This document shows, piece after piece, positions 8,886 through 20,465 of a stretch of 64,000 bases of DNA. The DNA comes from Glutamicibacter uratoxydans. GTDB taxonomy: Bacteria > Actinomycetota > Actinomycetes > Actinomycetales > Micrococcaceae. The position numbers were made by a program, and so were the translations under genes. The first letter of the stretch is position 1. The number at the start of each line of letters is the position of its first letter. The notes beneath the pieces are model-generated. The model was not told where the DNA came from and searched no databases. It was given only the letters and a program-made list of their open reading frames with translations. The stretch covers positions 1 through 64,000 of the forward strand of contig NZ_BJNY01000006.1 in the NCBI RefSeq assembly GCF_006539925.1, written 5' to 3'.

Positions 8886-9010
8886 GACTTTCTTCCCAGG
8901 CCCTTGAGGCTCGGGATCAAGTTCTGGCCCGCCAGGACCACCACAGACTTCATTCACATCGATTCATCGCTTTGCCGGTGGATCACAATTTAGGAGAGCA
9001 GGGACTGCAG

Positions 9011-10648
9011 ATGGCCGATTTGACCATCAACGCTGACGACGTCCGTAATGCCCTAAACGAGTTCGCATCATCCTACGAACCGGGTAAGGCATCGCGTACC
9101 GAAGTGGGTCGCGTTATCACCGCGAGCGACGGCATCGCAAAGGTGGAAGGCCTTCCTTCCGTCATGGCTAACGAGCTGCTGAAGTTCGAAGACGGCACTC
9201 TGGGCCTGGCCCAGAATCTCGACACCCGCGAAATCGGTGTCGTTGTGCTCGGCGACTTCACCGGCATCGAAGAAGGCCAGAAGGTAGAGCGCACCGGCGA
9301 GATCCTCTCGGTTCCAGTCGGCGACGCCTTCCTCGGCCGCGTGGTTGACCCGCTGGGTGAGCCACTGGACAACCTGGGCCCAATCGAGTCCGAGGGCCGC
9401 CGCGCCCTGGAACTCCAGGCACCAGGCGTAACCGAGCGCAAGTCGGTTCACGAACCGCTTCAGACCGGCATCAAGGCAATCGACGCCATGATCCCGATCG
9501 GCCGTGGCCAGCGTCAGCTGATCATTGGCGACCGCCAGACCGGCAAGACCGCAATTGCCGTCGACGCCATTCTGAACCAGAAGGCGAACTGGGCAACCGG
9601 CGACCAGACCAAGCAGGTTCGCTGCATCTACGTAGCAGTTGGCCAGAAGGCTTCGACCATCGCAGCTGTCCGCCAGACCCTTGAAGAGCAGGGCGCACTG
9701 GAGTACACCACCATCGTGGCGTCCCCAGCATCCGACCCAGCCGGCTTCAAGTACCTGGCACCATACGCAGGTTCGGCCATCGGCCAGCACTGGATGTACG
9801 GCGGCAAGCACGTTCTGATCGTGTTTGACGACCTGTCCAAGCAGGCTGAAGCCTACCGCGCCGTGTCGCTGCTGCTGCGCCGTCCGCCAGGACGCGAAGC
9901 TTACCCAGGCGACGTCTTCTACCTGCACTCCCGCCTGCTTGAGCGTTGTGCAAAGGTATCGGACGAGCTCGGTGCAGGTTCGATGACCGGTCTGCCGATC
10001 ATCGAAACCAAGGCGAACGACGTCTCGGCCTTCATTCCGACCAACGTCATCTCCATCACCGACGGCCAGATCTTCCTGCAGTCGGACCTGTTCAACGCCA
10101 ACCAGCGCCCAGCTGTCGACGTGGGTGTCTCCGTGTCCCGCGTGGGCGGTGCCGCTCAGGTCAAGGCCATGAAGAAGGTTTCCGGTACCCTGAAGCTTGA
10201 ACTGGCTCAGTACCGCGACATGCAGGCGTTCGCAATGTTCGCTTCGGACCTGGATGCAGCTTCCAAGCAGCAGCTGACCCGTGGTGCACGACTGATGGAA
10301 CTGCTCAAGCAGGGCCAGTACCAGCCGTACGCCGTCGAGGATCAGGTTGTCTCCGTGTGGGCCGGCACCAACGGCTACCTGGACGATGTTCCTGTGGAAG
10401 ACGTACTGCGCTTCGAGCGCGAGTTCATCGACTACCTGCGCCACCGCACCGAGGTTCTGACCGTTCTGGCTCAGACCGGCAAGCTGGAGGACGAGACCGT
10501 TGAAGCACTGAAGGCCGGCGTCGCCGACTTCAAGGCTGGCTTCTTCGGTCAGGGCGATGACCAGCTGGTTGCAGCCGGCCGCGAAGAGCACACAGCTCTT
10601 GACGCCGAGTCCGTTGACCAGGAACAGATCGTCAAGCAGAAGCGCTGA
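9011..10648 (+). CDS. atpA: ATP synthase F1 subunit alpha
   Basis: Non-catalytic nucleotide-binding subunit of the F1 hexamer. It has 545 residues with the P-loop GDRQTGKT at 173-180, the arginine-finger region [15 protein letters not shown], and the family signature [10 protein letters not shown]. The ATG at 9011 ([10 protein letters not shown]) is chosen because it gives the normal family N-terminus and follows AGGAGAGC; an upstream in-frame ATG at 8972 would place that Shine-Dalgarno sequence inside the gene. The C-terminus is an extended acidic tail typical of actinobacteria. Confidence 0.98.
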   Translation: MADLTINADDVRNALNEFASSYEPGKASRTEVGRVITASDGIAKVEGLPSVMANELLKFEDGTLGLAQNLDTREIGVVVLGDFTGIEEGQKVERTGEILSVPVGDAFLGRVVDPLGEPLDNLGPIESEGRRALELQAPGVTERKSVHEPLQTGIKAIDAMIPIGRGQRQLIIGDRQTGKTAIAVDAILNQKANWATGDQTKQVRCIYVAVGQKASTIAAVRQTLEEQGALEYTTIVASPASDPAGFKYLAPYAGSAIGQHWMYGGKHVLIVFDDLSKQAEAYRAVSLLLRRPPGREAYPGDVFYLHSRLLERCAKVSDELGAGSMTGLPIIETKANDVSAFIPTNVISITDGQIFLQSDLFNANQRPAVDVGVSVSRVGGAAQVKAMKKVSGTLKLELAQYRDMQAFAMFASDLDAASKQQLTRGARLMELLKQGQYQPYAVEDQVVSVWAGTNGYLDDVPVEDVLRFEREFIDYLRHRTEVLTVLAQTGKLEDETVEALKAGVADFKAGFFGQGDDQLVAAGREEHTALDAESVDQEQIVKQKR

Positions 10649-10658
10649 CATTTTCCAT

Positions 10659-10705
10659 AACGTTTAGGGGTACGGCGCCAGCTTTGGCGCCGCGCCCCAA
10701 ACGTT
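10659..10705 (+). other. Long hairpin between atpA and atpG
   Basis: Bases 10659-10680 pair with 10685-10705 as stems of 7, 4 and 8 bp, with one bulged base, a 2x2 internal loop and a 4-base loop. The stem is capped by CGGCGCCA/TGGCGCCG. It fills most of the 78-base gap and has no U-tract. It could attenuate transcription or set an RNA cleavage site within the operon. Confidence 0.6.
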
Positions 10706-10726
10706 GGGAATAAGGAAAGGACACAC

Positions 10727-13106
<2,380 letters not shown>

Positions 13107-13108
13107 CG

Positions 13109-13381
13109 ATGGCCGAACTTCAGGTCGAAATCGTCGCGGCCGACCACTTCGTGTGGTCGGGCGCTGCGAAGAAGCTGATCAAGGCTCGCACCGTCAACGG
13201 CGAGATCGGAGTTCTGCCCGGTCACGTTCCAACTTTGGCTGTGCTCGCCGCCGGCGATCTGGAAATCGAACCGGTTTCCGGGTCCCGCTTCACGGTTCAG
13301 ATCGACGGGGGCTTCCTCTCCGTTGATTCGGACCGCGTGGTGATCGTTGCCGACAACGCTGTGCTGGACAACGCAGCGTAG
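13109..13381 (+). CDS. atpC: ATP synthase F1 subunit epsilon
   Basis: Central-stalk subunit that couples the c-ring to gamma and can inhibit ATP hydrolysis. The 90 residues are essentially the N-terminal beta-sandwich (AELQVEIVAADHFVWSGAA, then NGEIGVLPGHVPTLAVL). The C-terminal two-helix inhibitory domain of about 45 residues found in E. coli is absent or vestigial, as is common in actinobacteria. The start is the ATG two bases after the atpD stop. Confidence 0.95.
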   Translation: MAELQVEIVAADHFVWSGAAKKLIKARTVNGEIGVLPGHVPTLAVLAAGDLEIEPVSGSRFTVQIDGGFLSVDSDRVVIVADNAVLDNAA

Positions 13382-13389
13382 GCGATGAA

Positions 13390-13818
13390 TTGATTGAGAT
13401 AACCGCACCAGTTCTTATAGCGCTGCTGGTTTTGGCCGGCATCGTGATGTTCTTTGGCGCCATGGCAGTGCGCCGCATTCAACTGCGGCGCACGCTGGGC
13501 ACCTTCGACGCCAGCATCCTCACGCCCAAGGGCAAATGGATGATGGTGATCGGCCGCTACGGCGGAGGGCATATAGACCTGTTGCGGTTTTTCTCTGTCT
13601 CGCCCATCCCACGCTTCGTCGTCGAACGTCGGGGGCTTGACATCACCGGCTGGCGCAAGCCGGACGAGCACGAAGTGCAGATGATTCCCCAGGGATTCGT
13701 CATTGTCGAACTGGTCCGCGGTGGGCAGCCGCTGTTGCTTGCCATGGACTATCAGGATTACACGGGATTCTCCTCGTGGCTTGAAGCCGGCCCGATCGCC
13801 GGATCCTGGCAGATTTAG
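13390..13818 (+). CDS. DUF2550 membrane-anchored protein
   Basis: Conserved actinobacterial protein of unknown function that always tails the atp operon (Rv1312-type). One N-terminal helix (LIALLVLAGIVMFFGAMAVRR) is followed by a soluble domain of about 110 residues rich in beta-strand signals. The start is TTG at 13390, eight bases after the atpC stop, giving 142 residues. The position suggests it is translated from the atp transcript; any role in the ATP synthase is unproven. A hairpin terminator follows. Confidence 0.85.
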   Translation: MIEITAPVLIALLVLAGIVMFFGAMAVRRIQLRRTLGTFDASILTPKGKWMMVIGRYGGGHIDLLRFFSVSPIPRFVVERRGLDITGWRKPDEHEVQMIPQGFVIVELVRGGQPLLLAMDYQDYTGFSSWLEAGPIAGSWQI

Positions 13819-13843
13819 CCGCTTCAAGCATCAGGAAACCCAA

Positions 13844-13890
13844 AAAATCCCGCTGCATCCTTCCTTGACGGGAGGAGGCAGCGGGATTTT
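13844..13890. terminator. Bidirectional terminator, end of atp operon
   Basis: AAAATCCCGCTGC (13844-13856) pairs perfectly with GCAGCGGGATTTT (13878-13890). A run of A before and T after makes it U-tract-like in both directions, fitting its place between the convergent atp operon and nagA. Confidence 0.85.
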
Positions 13891-13918
13891 GCGTTGTTCT
13901 GCCCGGTGGGCTGGCTGG

Positions 13919-15127
13919 CTAGAGCAGCTGTCCCTTGCGGAAGGTCTCAACCAGATTCAGCTGCGGATCGAGCACCAGGACATCGGCGGCGAAGCCATAG
14001 TGCAGCGAGCCGACCTCGTCGGCAAGCCCGATCAAGGACGCGGGGTTGACGGTGGCAGCGTAGATCGCCTGGACCAGCGGCACGCCGCTGGCGACGACGG
14101 TGCGCACGATGTCCAGCATCGTCGAGGTGCCGCCGGCCAGCGAGTTGTCCTTGACCAGGCGGGCCTGTCCCTGGGCCACGACGACCTCCTGCGGGCCCAG
14201 AGAGTACTGGCCGTCGGCCAGCCCAGTGGCGGCCATGGAATCGCTGACCAGGATGACCCCGCGGGCGCGGACCAGATTGAACACCAGCCGGATGGCGTCG
14301 GGGGACAGGTGCACCCCGTCGGCGATGAGTTCAAGCAGCGCGTCGTCGCGCAGGGCCATCTCCAAGCAGGCGCCCACCGGCCCGGGCTCGCGGTGGTGCA
14401 GCGACGGCATGCCGTTGAACAGGTGGGTGACGGTGGGCTTTTCGGTGAAGCCGTCGACGCCGGCGCTGCGCAGCTGCTCCCGGGCGAAGCGCAGCGAATC
14501 CGCGGTAGCTTGGAATGAGGCATTGGTATGGCCGAGCGAGGGAACGACGCCATAGGCGACGAGCTGGCTGATCAGCTCCTCGGTGCCTGCGAGCTCCGGC
14601 GCATAGGTCATGGTGCGCAGCTGTCCGCGGCTGGCCGCCATGAGCTCGTCGACGAACTCGGGCTGCGGGTCCGAAAGATAGCGCGGATCCTGGGCGCCGC
14701 AGCGGTCGTGGGACAGGAACGGCCCCTCGGCGTGGATCCCGGCGATCTGCCCGGCCTCGGCGAACTCGGCAAGGATTTCGGCTGCTTCGACCATTGCCGA
14801 GCGTTCGGCGGTGACCAGCGAGGCGAGCAGCGTCGTGGTGCCCGCGCGGTGCAGGAAGTCGATGGCCTGGCCCACCGCCTGGTGCTCGGGAGCCGCGAAG
14901 TCGGCGCCCACCGCGCCGTGGCAGTGGATGTCGATCAGCCCGGGGGTGAGGATGGCGCCTTCGGGCACCGGGTGCACCTGGAAGTCATCGGCGTCTTCCA
15001 GCAGCAGGAAGTCGTCCCGGTTGCCGGCAAAGCGGATGCGGTCCCCGTCGATGGCCAAAGCGCCGTCGGTGAGCTTGAGCCCGTCGGAGACCAGGGTGGC
15101 GAACATTACTAAGCGCGAAGCAGTCAT
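13919..15127 (-). CDS. nagA: N-acetylglucosamine-6-phosphate deacetylase
   Basis: Removes acetate from GlcNAc-6-phosphate, feeding amino sugars from wall recycling or chitin into glycolysis. This is an amidohydrolase fold of 402 residues with HXH metal ligands at H68 and H70 (DIHCHG), the metal glutamate in HAEGPFLS (E134), the histidine pair region SLGHTNAS and HLFNGM, and the catalytic aspartate in LVSDSMAATGL. It lies nine bases downstream of nucS on the same strand and may be co-transcribed. A TAAGCT box six bases before the ATG could also allow a leaderless transcript. Confidence 0.95.
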   Translation of the reverse strand: MTASRLVMFATLVSDGLKLTDGALAIDGDRIRFAGNRDDFLLLEDADDFQVHPVPEGAILTPGLIDIHCHGAVGADFAAPEHQAVGQAIDFLHRAGTTTLLASLVTAERSAMVEAAEILAEFAEAGQIAGIHAEGPFLSHDRCGAQDPRYLSDPQPEFVDELMAASRGQLRTMTYAPELAGTEELISQLVAYGVVPSLGHTNASFQATADSLRFAREQLRSAGVDGFTEKPTVTHLFNGMPSLHHREPGPVGACLEMALRDDALLELIADGVHLSPDAIRLVFNLVRARGVILVSDSMAATGLADGQYSLGPQEVVVAQGQARLVKDNSLAGGTSTMLDIVRTVVASGVPLVQAIYAATVNPASLIGLADEVGSLHYGFAADVLVLDPQLNLVETFRKGQLL

Positions 15128-15136
15128 GCTTACAGC

Positions 15137-15832
15137 TTAGAAGAGTCGGCCCGCCGAGTCATCGACTCCGCGCATTGCGTCGTAATCCAAGGTGAGGCAG
15201 CGGATGCCGCGGTCCTCGGCCAGCGTGCGCGCCTGTGGCTTGATCTGCTGGGCCGCGAACACGCCGGAGACCGGGCGCAGCAGCGGATCGCGGTTGAGCA
15301 GCTCCAGGTAGCGGGTGAGCTGTTCGACGCCGTCGATGTCGCCGCGGCGCTTGAGTTCCACCGCCACGGTGGCGCCTGAGCCGTCGCGGGCCAGGATGTC
15401 CACCGGCCCGATCGCCGTCATATATTCGCGGCGGATGAGCTTGTGCCCGTCGCCCAGCAGCTCGATCTGCTCGGCCAGCAGGCGCTGCAGGTCCGCCTCC
15501 ACGCCGTCCTTGATCAGGCCCGGGTCGGTGCCCAGCTCATGGGCCGAGTCGTGCTCAATGGACTGGAAGTTGATGGTCAGCTTGTCATCGGTTTTGGTGC
15601 TGGACACGATCCAGCTGCTGGTGGCGCCCAGGGCGGCGGCGTCCTCGTCGGGCGCGGCTTCGCGCAGGGTCAGCGGCGAGTTCATCCAGTTCAGCGGCTT
15701 GTAGCTGCCGCCGTCGGAATGGATGAGCACCGAGCCGTCGGCCTTGACCATGATCAGGCGGGTAGCCAACGGCAGGTGGGCCCGAAGCCGGCCCTCGTAA
15801 TCTACTGAACACTTTGCAACCACTAAACGCAC
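15137..15832 (-). CDS. nucS: Mismatch endonuclease NucS/EndoMS
   Basis: Cuts both strands at T-T, G-G and G-T mismatches; the actinobacterial and archaeal replacement for MutS/MutL. From the GTG at 15832 it has 231 residues ([16 protein letters not shown]), the family N-terminus. The C-terminal RecB-type nuclease core shows D145, E159 and K161 ([16 protein letters not shown]). The protein ends in RLF, like the clamp-binding tail described for corynebacterial NucS. The start is favoured over GTG 15841 because a TAAAGT box (15845-15840) ends exactly seven bases before it. Confidence 0.95.
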   Translation of the reverse strand: MRLVVAKCSVDYEGRLRAHLPLATRLIMVKADGSVLIHSDGGSYKPLNWMNSPLTLREAAPDEDAAALGATSSWIVSSTKTDDKLTINFQSIEHDSAHELGTDPGLIKDGVEADLQRLLAEQIELLGDGHKLIRREYMTAIGPVDILARDGSGATVAVELKRRGDIDGVEQLTRYLELLNRDPLLRPVSGVFAAQQIKPQARTLAEDRGIRCLTLDYDAMRGVDDSAGRLF

Positions 15833-15839
15833 CCGACCC

Positions 15840-15845
15840 ACTTTA
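15840..15845 (-). promoter_or_regulatory. -10 box for leaderless nucS transcript
   Basis: TAAAGT on the minus strand ends seven bases before the GTG start of nucS, with no Shine-Dalgarno sequence between. This fits a leaderless message. Confidence 0.45.
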
Positions 15846-15891
15846 CTAGCTGGTTGCCCGTGCGGCCGGGCGATACGGCATGATTAATGAC

Positions 15892-16245
15892 ATGCCCCGT
15901 TCAAACCGCCCCCGCCGCAACTCCAAATCGCGTGGTTCCTCGCGCAGCTACTCGACTGAGGACTTCGAAGCGCAGGCAGGGGAGCAGGAGGTGTGGATGC
16001 AGCGCGCCCGCTATGGGGTGGAAGTGCTGCAGGACGCGCCGGACGGGCAGTGGCATGTGCGCAAGATTTCACCGCTGAACGCGCAGAAGATCTACTCCTG
16101 CCCGGGCTGCCACCGCAATATCGCCGTCGGCGTGGCTCATATCGTGGCCTGGCGCGCCGACCACTGGTCGGGGGACGACGCCTCCGCGGCGGCGCGCAGG
16201 CACTGGCATCCGCGCTGCTGGGAGACCCGCTCCTACAGGTACTAG
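15892..16245 (+). CDS. Conserved small protein with Cys/His zinc-site pattern
   Basis: 117 residues, divergent from nucS. The N-terminus is basic (MPRSNRPRRNSKSRGSSRS), then an acidic linker, then a compact domain with CPGCH, VAHIVAW and HWHPRCW, which looks like a four-ligand zinc site. Homologues next to nucS are usually annotated only as hypothetical or ATP/GTP-binding. The function is not known; the basic tail and zinc motif would suit nucleic-acid binding, but that is a guess. ATG 15892 is preferred to 15880 because the tail begins there and a CATGAT box precedes it by seven bases. Confidence 0.75.
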   Translation: MPRSNRPRRNSKSRGSSRSYSTEDFEAQAGEQEVWMQRARYGVEVLQDAPDGQWHVRKISPLNAQKIYSCPGCHRNIAVGVAHIVAWRADHWSGDDASAAARRHWHPRCWETRSYRY

Positions 16246-16264
16246 CCTCGGCTCCGGCGCGGTT

Positions 16265-17635
16265 CTAGAGCCGGTCCTGGCGGGCGATGAACACCTCGCG
16301 CAGCAGGATCATCGCGCTGGCCGCCACCGGGATTGCCATCAGCGCGCCGGCCACGCCCGCCAGCGCACCGCCGGCGATCACCGAGATCACCGCCACCGCA
16401 CCGGGGACCGCCACCGCACGGCGCATGATGCGCGGGGAGACGAAGTAGGCTTCCACCTGCAGGTAGCCGAAGTAGCACAACGCGTAGATCAGCGCGCTCT
16501 GCCAGCCCAGAGACAGGCTCACCGCGGTGACCAGCAGGCCCGCGATCACCCCGCCCACCAGCGGGATGAAGGCAAGCACCGCCACCGCCAGGGTCAGCAG
16601 GGCGGCGAAGGGCACCTTGAGGATCACCATCAGCAGCAGCGCCACCAAGCAGTTCAGGAACGCAACGGTGGCCTGGCCCATGACGTAGTTACCCACCGAA
16701 CGGGTGATGCGGGTTGCCAGTTCGCCCACGCGCTCGCGCTTGGAGCGCGGGGCCAGGCGCAGCCCGAAGCCCATGATCGTGGGCAGCGAGGCCAGGAAGT
16801 AGATCGCCAGCACCAGCACGATCAGGATGCCGAACATCGACTGCGCGACGGTCTGCGAAACGCCCAGCACGCCGCCGAAGACGTTGGTGATCGCACCGGA
16901 GTCGCCGAAGAAGCGGTTCACCTCGTCGTTGATGCGCTGGGTCAGCGCGTACTGCCGGTCGATCTGCACCAGCCATTCGCTGCCCAGGAAGTCGTCGATA
17001 TACGTCGGCGCATAGGTGATGAAGTTCGTGATCTGGGTGACCAGCGTCGGGATGATCAGCGCCATGAACCCGCCGAACACCGCGAGGATGCCCACCATCG
17101 TCGCCGCCACGGCCAACGGCCGGCTCAGCCCCTTGGACACCATGGCGCGCACAATCGGATCCAGCCCGAGCGCGATGAACAGCGCGATGGCGATCCAGGT
17201 AATCAGCGAGCCCACATTTGTCAGGACGTAGTAGCCGCCCAAAGCCAACCCGACGCCGATCGTTGCCAAGAAGCCCATGGAGATCGGGTGCAGCGCGGCA
17301 ATCGGCTCCGGAGCCTGCTCCGCGCCCTGTTCGGGAACCTCGCCCAGCGCGTCGGCGCGGCGCGGCGGGCTGAAGAAGCTGTTCAGCCTCCGGGCCAGGC
17401 GCCCGGGCCGGCGCGTTTGGACTGGGGCCGCCGGCTGGGCGTCGGGGGCAGTGCGCTCCGGGGCGTTGTGCTGGCCCCCGTCGGCGCCCTGCTGCGGAAC
17501 CTGAGAGCCGCCTGCATGCCGCGACCCAGCATCTGCCGGGGCGGCATCGCCGTCGGCGGCGTGCTGTGCGTGCTGCGGAGGATGCCCGCCGTTCACCTCG
17601 GGTTCGCGCCGTTCACGTGGCTGATCTGAGTGCAT
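16265..17635 (-). CDS. AI-2E family (PerM/YdiK) membrane transporter
   Basis: 456 residues: about 110 hydrophilic, Pro/Ala/Gln-rich N-terminal residues, then eight predicted helices typical of the AI-2 exporter/PerM family. Visible family features are GLDPIVRAMVSKGLSRPLAV, the large extracytoplasmic amphipathic section (FITYAPTYIDDFLGSEW), and the conserved C-terminal PLVGGVIAGLLV. Substrates of most members are unknown; some export autoinducer-2, others move Na or small metabolites. The start was placed at ATG 17635; a weak ribosome-binding site makes this uncertain by about 20 codons. Confidence 0.85.
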   Translation of the reverse strand: MHSDQPRERREPEVNGGHPPQHAQHAADGDAAPADAGSRHAGGSQVPQQGADGGQHNAPERTAPDAQPAAPVQTRRPGRLARRLNSFFSPPRRADALGEVPEQGAEQAPEPIAALHPISMGFLATIGVGLALGGYYVLTNVGSLITWIAIALFIALGLDPIVRAMVSKGLSRPLAVAATMVGILAVFGGFMALIIPTLVTQITNFITYAPTYIDDFLGSEWLVQIDRQYALTQRINDEVNRFFGDSGAITNVFGGVLGVSQTVAQSMFGILIVLVLAIYFLASLPTIMGFGLRLAPRSKRERVGELATRITRSVGNYVMGQATVAFLNCLVALLLMVILKVPFAALLTLAVAVLAFIPLVGGVIAGLLVTAVSLSLGWQSALIYALCYFGYLQVEAYFVSPRIMRRAVAVPGAVAVISVIAGGALAGVAGALMAIPVAASAMILLREVFIARQDRL

Positions 17636-17796
17636 GGCAACGAGCATACGCGCAGACGGGCGCAGATTGTGCTCAAAGACACCGCGTGCACAGGTCAAAT
17701 GAGTCAGCTCACAGAACCTTTTAGGAACAACGGGCGGGACATACTCGTTAGACTTGGGAAAGTACAGCTGCAGACGTAGGTAAATTAGGTGAAATC

Positions 17797-19506
17797 GTGC
17801 GAAAAGTAATCTCCGTGATCGCGATGCTGCTCGGGGCCGCTGCCCTGGTTGTCGGCATCGGACAGAAGACCTTTTGGGCCCCGCCCGAAACGGTCACCGC
17901 TACTATGCCCCAACTTGATGGAACAGCCCCGCTCACGCTGATTGAATCAAGCGTGAATTCGGAGAAGCTGGCCCCGGTTGAACTCGTGATCACCGGCGAC
18001 GGCGAATTCACCGCATCCCTTGGCCGCAGCTTCGACGTGGACTCCTGGGTGGGTGACGCCGCCCACGTCTCGGTGACCGGCATCGACACCGAGAACCACC
18101 AGATGCAGGCCTCCTTCGTGGACGGCAAGAAGGAGGTGCCGAACCCCAAGGGCGGCGACGTCTTCTTCGACTCGCAGACCGCCGACGGCACCATGACCTA
18201 CCGCTGGACCGCTCCGGATTCCGGAGACTGGTCGCTGCTGCTGGCCGCCGACGGCAAGGCCGACGCCCCGACCAACATCTCGGTGACCTACGCGAACAAC
18301 GCCGCCATGCCTTTCGCGCTGCCGCTGATCATCGCCGGCGCGCTGCTGCTGGTCTTCGGGCTGGCGCTGCTGGTGATGCGCACCGGCAAGGGCGCGGCGG
18401 CACCTGCCGCAAAGTCCACCTCGCAGCATTCCATCGCCGCCGCAGCCGTCGTCGCACTGGCGGTTTCCGGCGTTGCGGTGCCGATGGCTCCCAAGGACGA
18501 TGCCAGCGCGACCCCGACCGAGTCCGCCGCCACCGAAACCCCCGCCACCGAAACCGCTCCGGCGGAGGCAACTGCCAGTGGCGAAGGCGCGGAGCAGGCG
18601 GCGCCTGCGGCCTTCCCCGTCGTGACCGAGGAACAGCTCACCCGCATCCTGGCCGACGTGCAGAAGCAGGTGGGCAAGGCCGATGACGAGCAGGATGCCA
18701 AGGCCCTCGAAGCCCGCGCGGCCGGAGCCTTCAAGTACATCCGCTCCAGCCGGTACGACATCCTCAAGGACGACATCAAGGTCACCAAGCCGCTGGCCCT
18801 GAACACCTCGGTGCTGCGCTCGGCCGCCGTCCCGAACACCAGTGAAGCGAAGTTCCCGCGCGTGATCAGCGTCGTGACCGCCAAGGATGCGGACGCCGAA
18901 ACCCTGCCGATCGCGTTGACCCTGGTGCAGAACAGCGCGCGGGATAACTACAAGGTGGTCTTCGCCGAGCAGATGCTTCCCGGCGCCAGCTTCCCGGGCA
19001 TCGCCGTGGGCGATCCGTCGATCAAGCAGCTCGATGCCAAGGCCGAGGGCCTGCAGCAGACCCCTGCCCAGGCGCTGAAGTCCCTGGCCGACGTGCTGAG
19101 CAACGAAAAGTCCAAGGCCGCCGGCAAGTTCGCCGACTCGGAGTTCATCAAGGCGATCCACGCGGACCAGAAAGACGAGTCCAAGGAAGCGAACGAGGCA
19201 AAGGTCAAGTACTCGCGCAGCGTGACCGAGGGCGACACCAAGGCGGTCTCCACCCCTGACGGCGGCGCAATCGTCACCGGCAAGCTGAACCAGAAGGCGG
19301 TCTTCGAGCGCACCGAGGATTCGGACCCGCTCAAGGGCAAGGACGACCTGACCAAGAAGCTGCTGGGCAAGGCGAGCTCCACCGGAGACGTTGAAATCAA
19401 CTACGCCGAGCCAGTGATGATCTACGTGCCGGCCGAGGGCTCGGATGAGAAGATCCAGCTCATCGCCGCCGAGGTCGTCCTGCTGAACGCAAAGGAAGTG
19501 AAGTAG
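17797..19506 (+). CDS. Exported two-domain membrane protein of unknown function
   Basis: 569 residues. The N-terminal helix (VISVIAMLLGAAALVVGI) is followed by about 150 extracytoplasmic residues with a beta-rich pattern (a PESTD-like domain containing DSGDWSLLLAADG), a second helix at about 167-190 (FALPLIIAGALLLVFGLALLVM), a third weak helix, a Thr/Ala/Glu-rich linker, and a 300-residue C-terminal domain with no recognised motif or cysteine. AGGTGA precedes the GTG start. It ends three bases before the YbbN-like gene, so the two form an operon. I do not recognise the family; it resembles glycosyl-transferase-like or surface proteins annotated hypothetical in Micrococcaceae. Confidence 0.75.
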   Translation: MRKVISVIAMLLGAAALVVGIGQKTFWAPPETVTATMPQLDGTAPLTLIESSVNSEKLAPVELVITGDGEFTASLGRSFDVDSWVGDAAHVSVTGIDTENHQMQASFVDGKKEVPNPKGGDVFFDSQTADGTMTYRWTAPDSGDWSLLLAADGKADAPTNISVTYANNAAMPFALPLIIAGALLLVFGLALLVMRTGKGAAAPAAKSTSQHSIAAAAVVALAVSGVAVPMAPKDDASATPTESAATETPATETAPAEATASGEGAEQAAPAAFPVVTEEQLTRILADVQKQVGKADDEQDAKALEARAAGAFKYIRSSRYDILKDDIKVTKPLALNTSVLRSAAVPNTSEAKFPRVISVVTAKDADAETLPIALTLVQNSARDNYKVVFAEQMLPGASFPGIAVGDPSIKQLDAKAEGLQQTPAQALKSLADVLSNEKSKAAGKFADSEFIKAIHADQKDESKEANEAKVKYSRSVTEGDTKAVSTPDGGAIVTGKLNQKAVFERTEDSDPLKGKDDLTKKLLGKASSTGDVEINYAEPVMIYVPAEGSDEKIQLIAAEVVLLNAKEVK

Positions 19507-19508
19507 CA

Positions 19509-20423
19509 ATGAGCGAAGAAGCGAGCATCCCCTCGGCCCGCGGTGCGGTGGACCTCAGTTCGCTGTCCTCCCACCAGCTGCAGGCCACCGACGCCGACGC
19601 TGGCACGCAGCAGGCCACCTGGACCATGCAGCTCGACGAGGCCTCGTTCCAGCAGTTCGTCGCGCTCTCGCAGCGCGTGCCGGCGATCGTCTCGCTGGGC
19701 TCGCCGCGGGTGCAGGTCTCGGTGGACCTGGACACCGCGCTGAAGCAGCTGGTCGACGCCCGTGCAGGCTCGCTGGTGCTGGGCCTGGTCGACGCGGAAG
19801 CCTACCCGCAGATCGCCCAGGCGTTCCAGGCGCAGCAGATCCCGCTGGTCGTCGCGCTGGTCAACGGCCAGCCGGTGCCGCTGTTCCAGGGGCCTGCCGC
19901 TACCGACCAGATCGAACAGGTCTTCGGCCAGCTGCACCAGCTGGCGGTGCAGCAGGGCCTTAGCGGCACGGTTCCGCCCTTTGCGGGGCAGGCCGAGGCG
20001 CAGCCGGCCCTTCCGCCGCTGCACCAGAAGGCGGTGGATGCCATCGACGAGGGCGACTACGCCGCCGCCGAAGCTGCCTACCTGGAAGCCCTGAACGAGA
20101 AGCCGAACGACCACGAGGCCCAGGTGGGGCTCTACCAGGTCCGCCTGCTCTCGCGCACCCAGAACCTCGATTTGAACCAGGCCCGCGCCGCCGCGGCGGC
20201 CAACCCCGATGACCTGGCCGCCCAACTGGACGTGGCAGACCTGGACGTGGTCGGCGGCCACGTGGAGGACGCCTTCGCCCGGCTGGTGTCGCTGATCGCA
20301 CGGCTGGCGGACGAGGACCGCGAGCGCGTGCGCCGCCGGCTGATCGAGCTCTACGCAGTCATCGGCAACAACGACCCGCGCGTGGCGGCCTCCCGGCAGA
20401 AGCTGGCCCGCGTGCTGTTCTAG
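19509..20423 (+). CDS. YbbN/CnoX-like thioredoxin-fold plus TPR protein without cysteines
   Basis: 304 residues: a thioredoxin-like domain (about 35-150) and a C-terminal tetratricopeptide region beginning HQKAVDAIDEGDYAAAEAAYLEAL. This is the architecture of the holdase co-chaperone CnoX (YbbN) and of Rv1324. Where thioredoxins carry CXXC the sequence reads VSLGSPRVQV, and I find no cysteine anywhere in the protein, so it cannot do thiol chemistry. A chaperone or scaffold role is inferred. ATG 19509 starts two bases after the upstream stop, implying coupling to the exported protein. Confidence 0.85.
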   Translation: MSEEASIPSARGAVDLSSLSSHQLQATDADAGTQQATWTMQLDEASFQQFVALSQRVPAIVSLGSPRVQVSVDLDTALKQLVDARAGSLVLGLVDAEAYPQIAQAFQAQQIPLVVALVNGQPVPLFQGPAATDQIEQVFGQLHQLAVQQGLSGTVPPFAGQAEAQPALPPLHQKAVDAIDEGDYAAAEAAYLEALNEKPNDHEAQVGLYQVRLLSRTQNLDLNQARAAAAANPDDLAAQLDVADLDVVGGHVEDAFARLVSLIARLADEDRERVRRRLIELYAVIGNNDPRVAASRQKLARVLF

Positions 20424-20465
20424 CCCCCGCGGTCCAGCGGCGCGCAGCCGCGCCGCCCGCACCCA

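Noticed and set aside
8972-9010. In-frame ATG upstream of atpA as start
   Set aside because: The Shine-Dalgarno AGGAGA (8992-8997) would be internal; family proteins start at MADLTIN-like residues.
9068-10651. Long open frame on the minus strand (527 codons) opposite atpA
   Set aside because: It mirrors the strongly conserved alpha subunit; GC-rich codon bias leaves stop-free antisense frames. No ribosome-binding site or protein resemblance.
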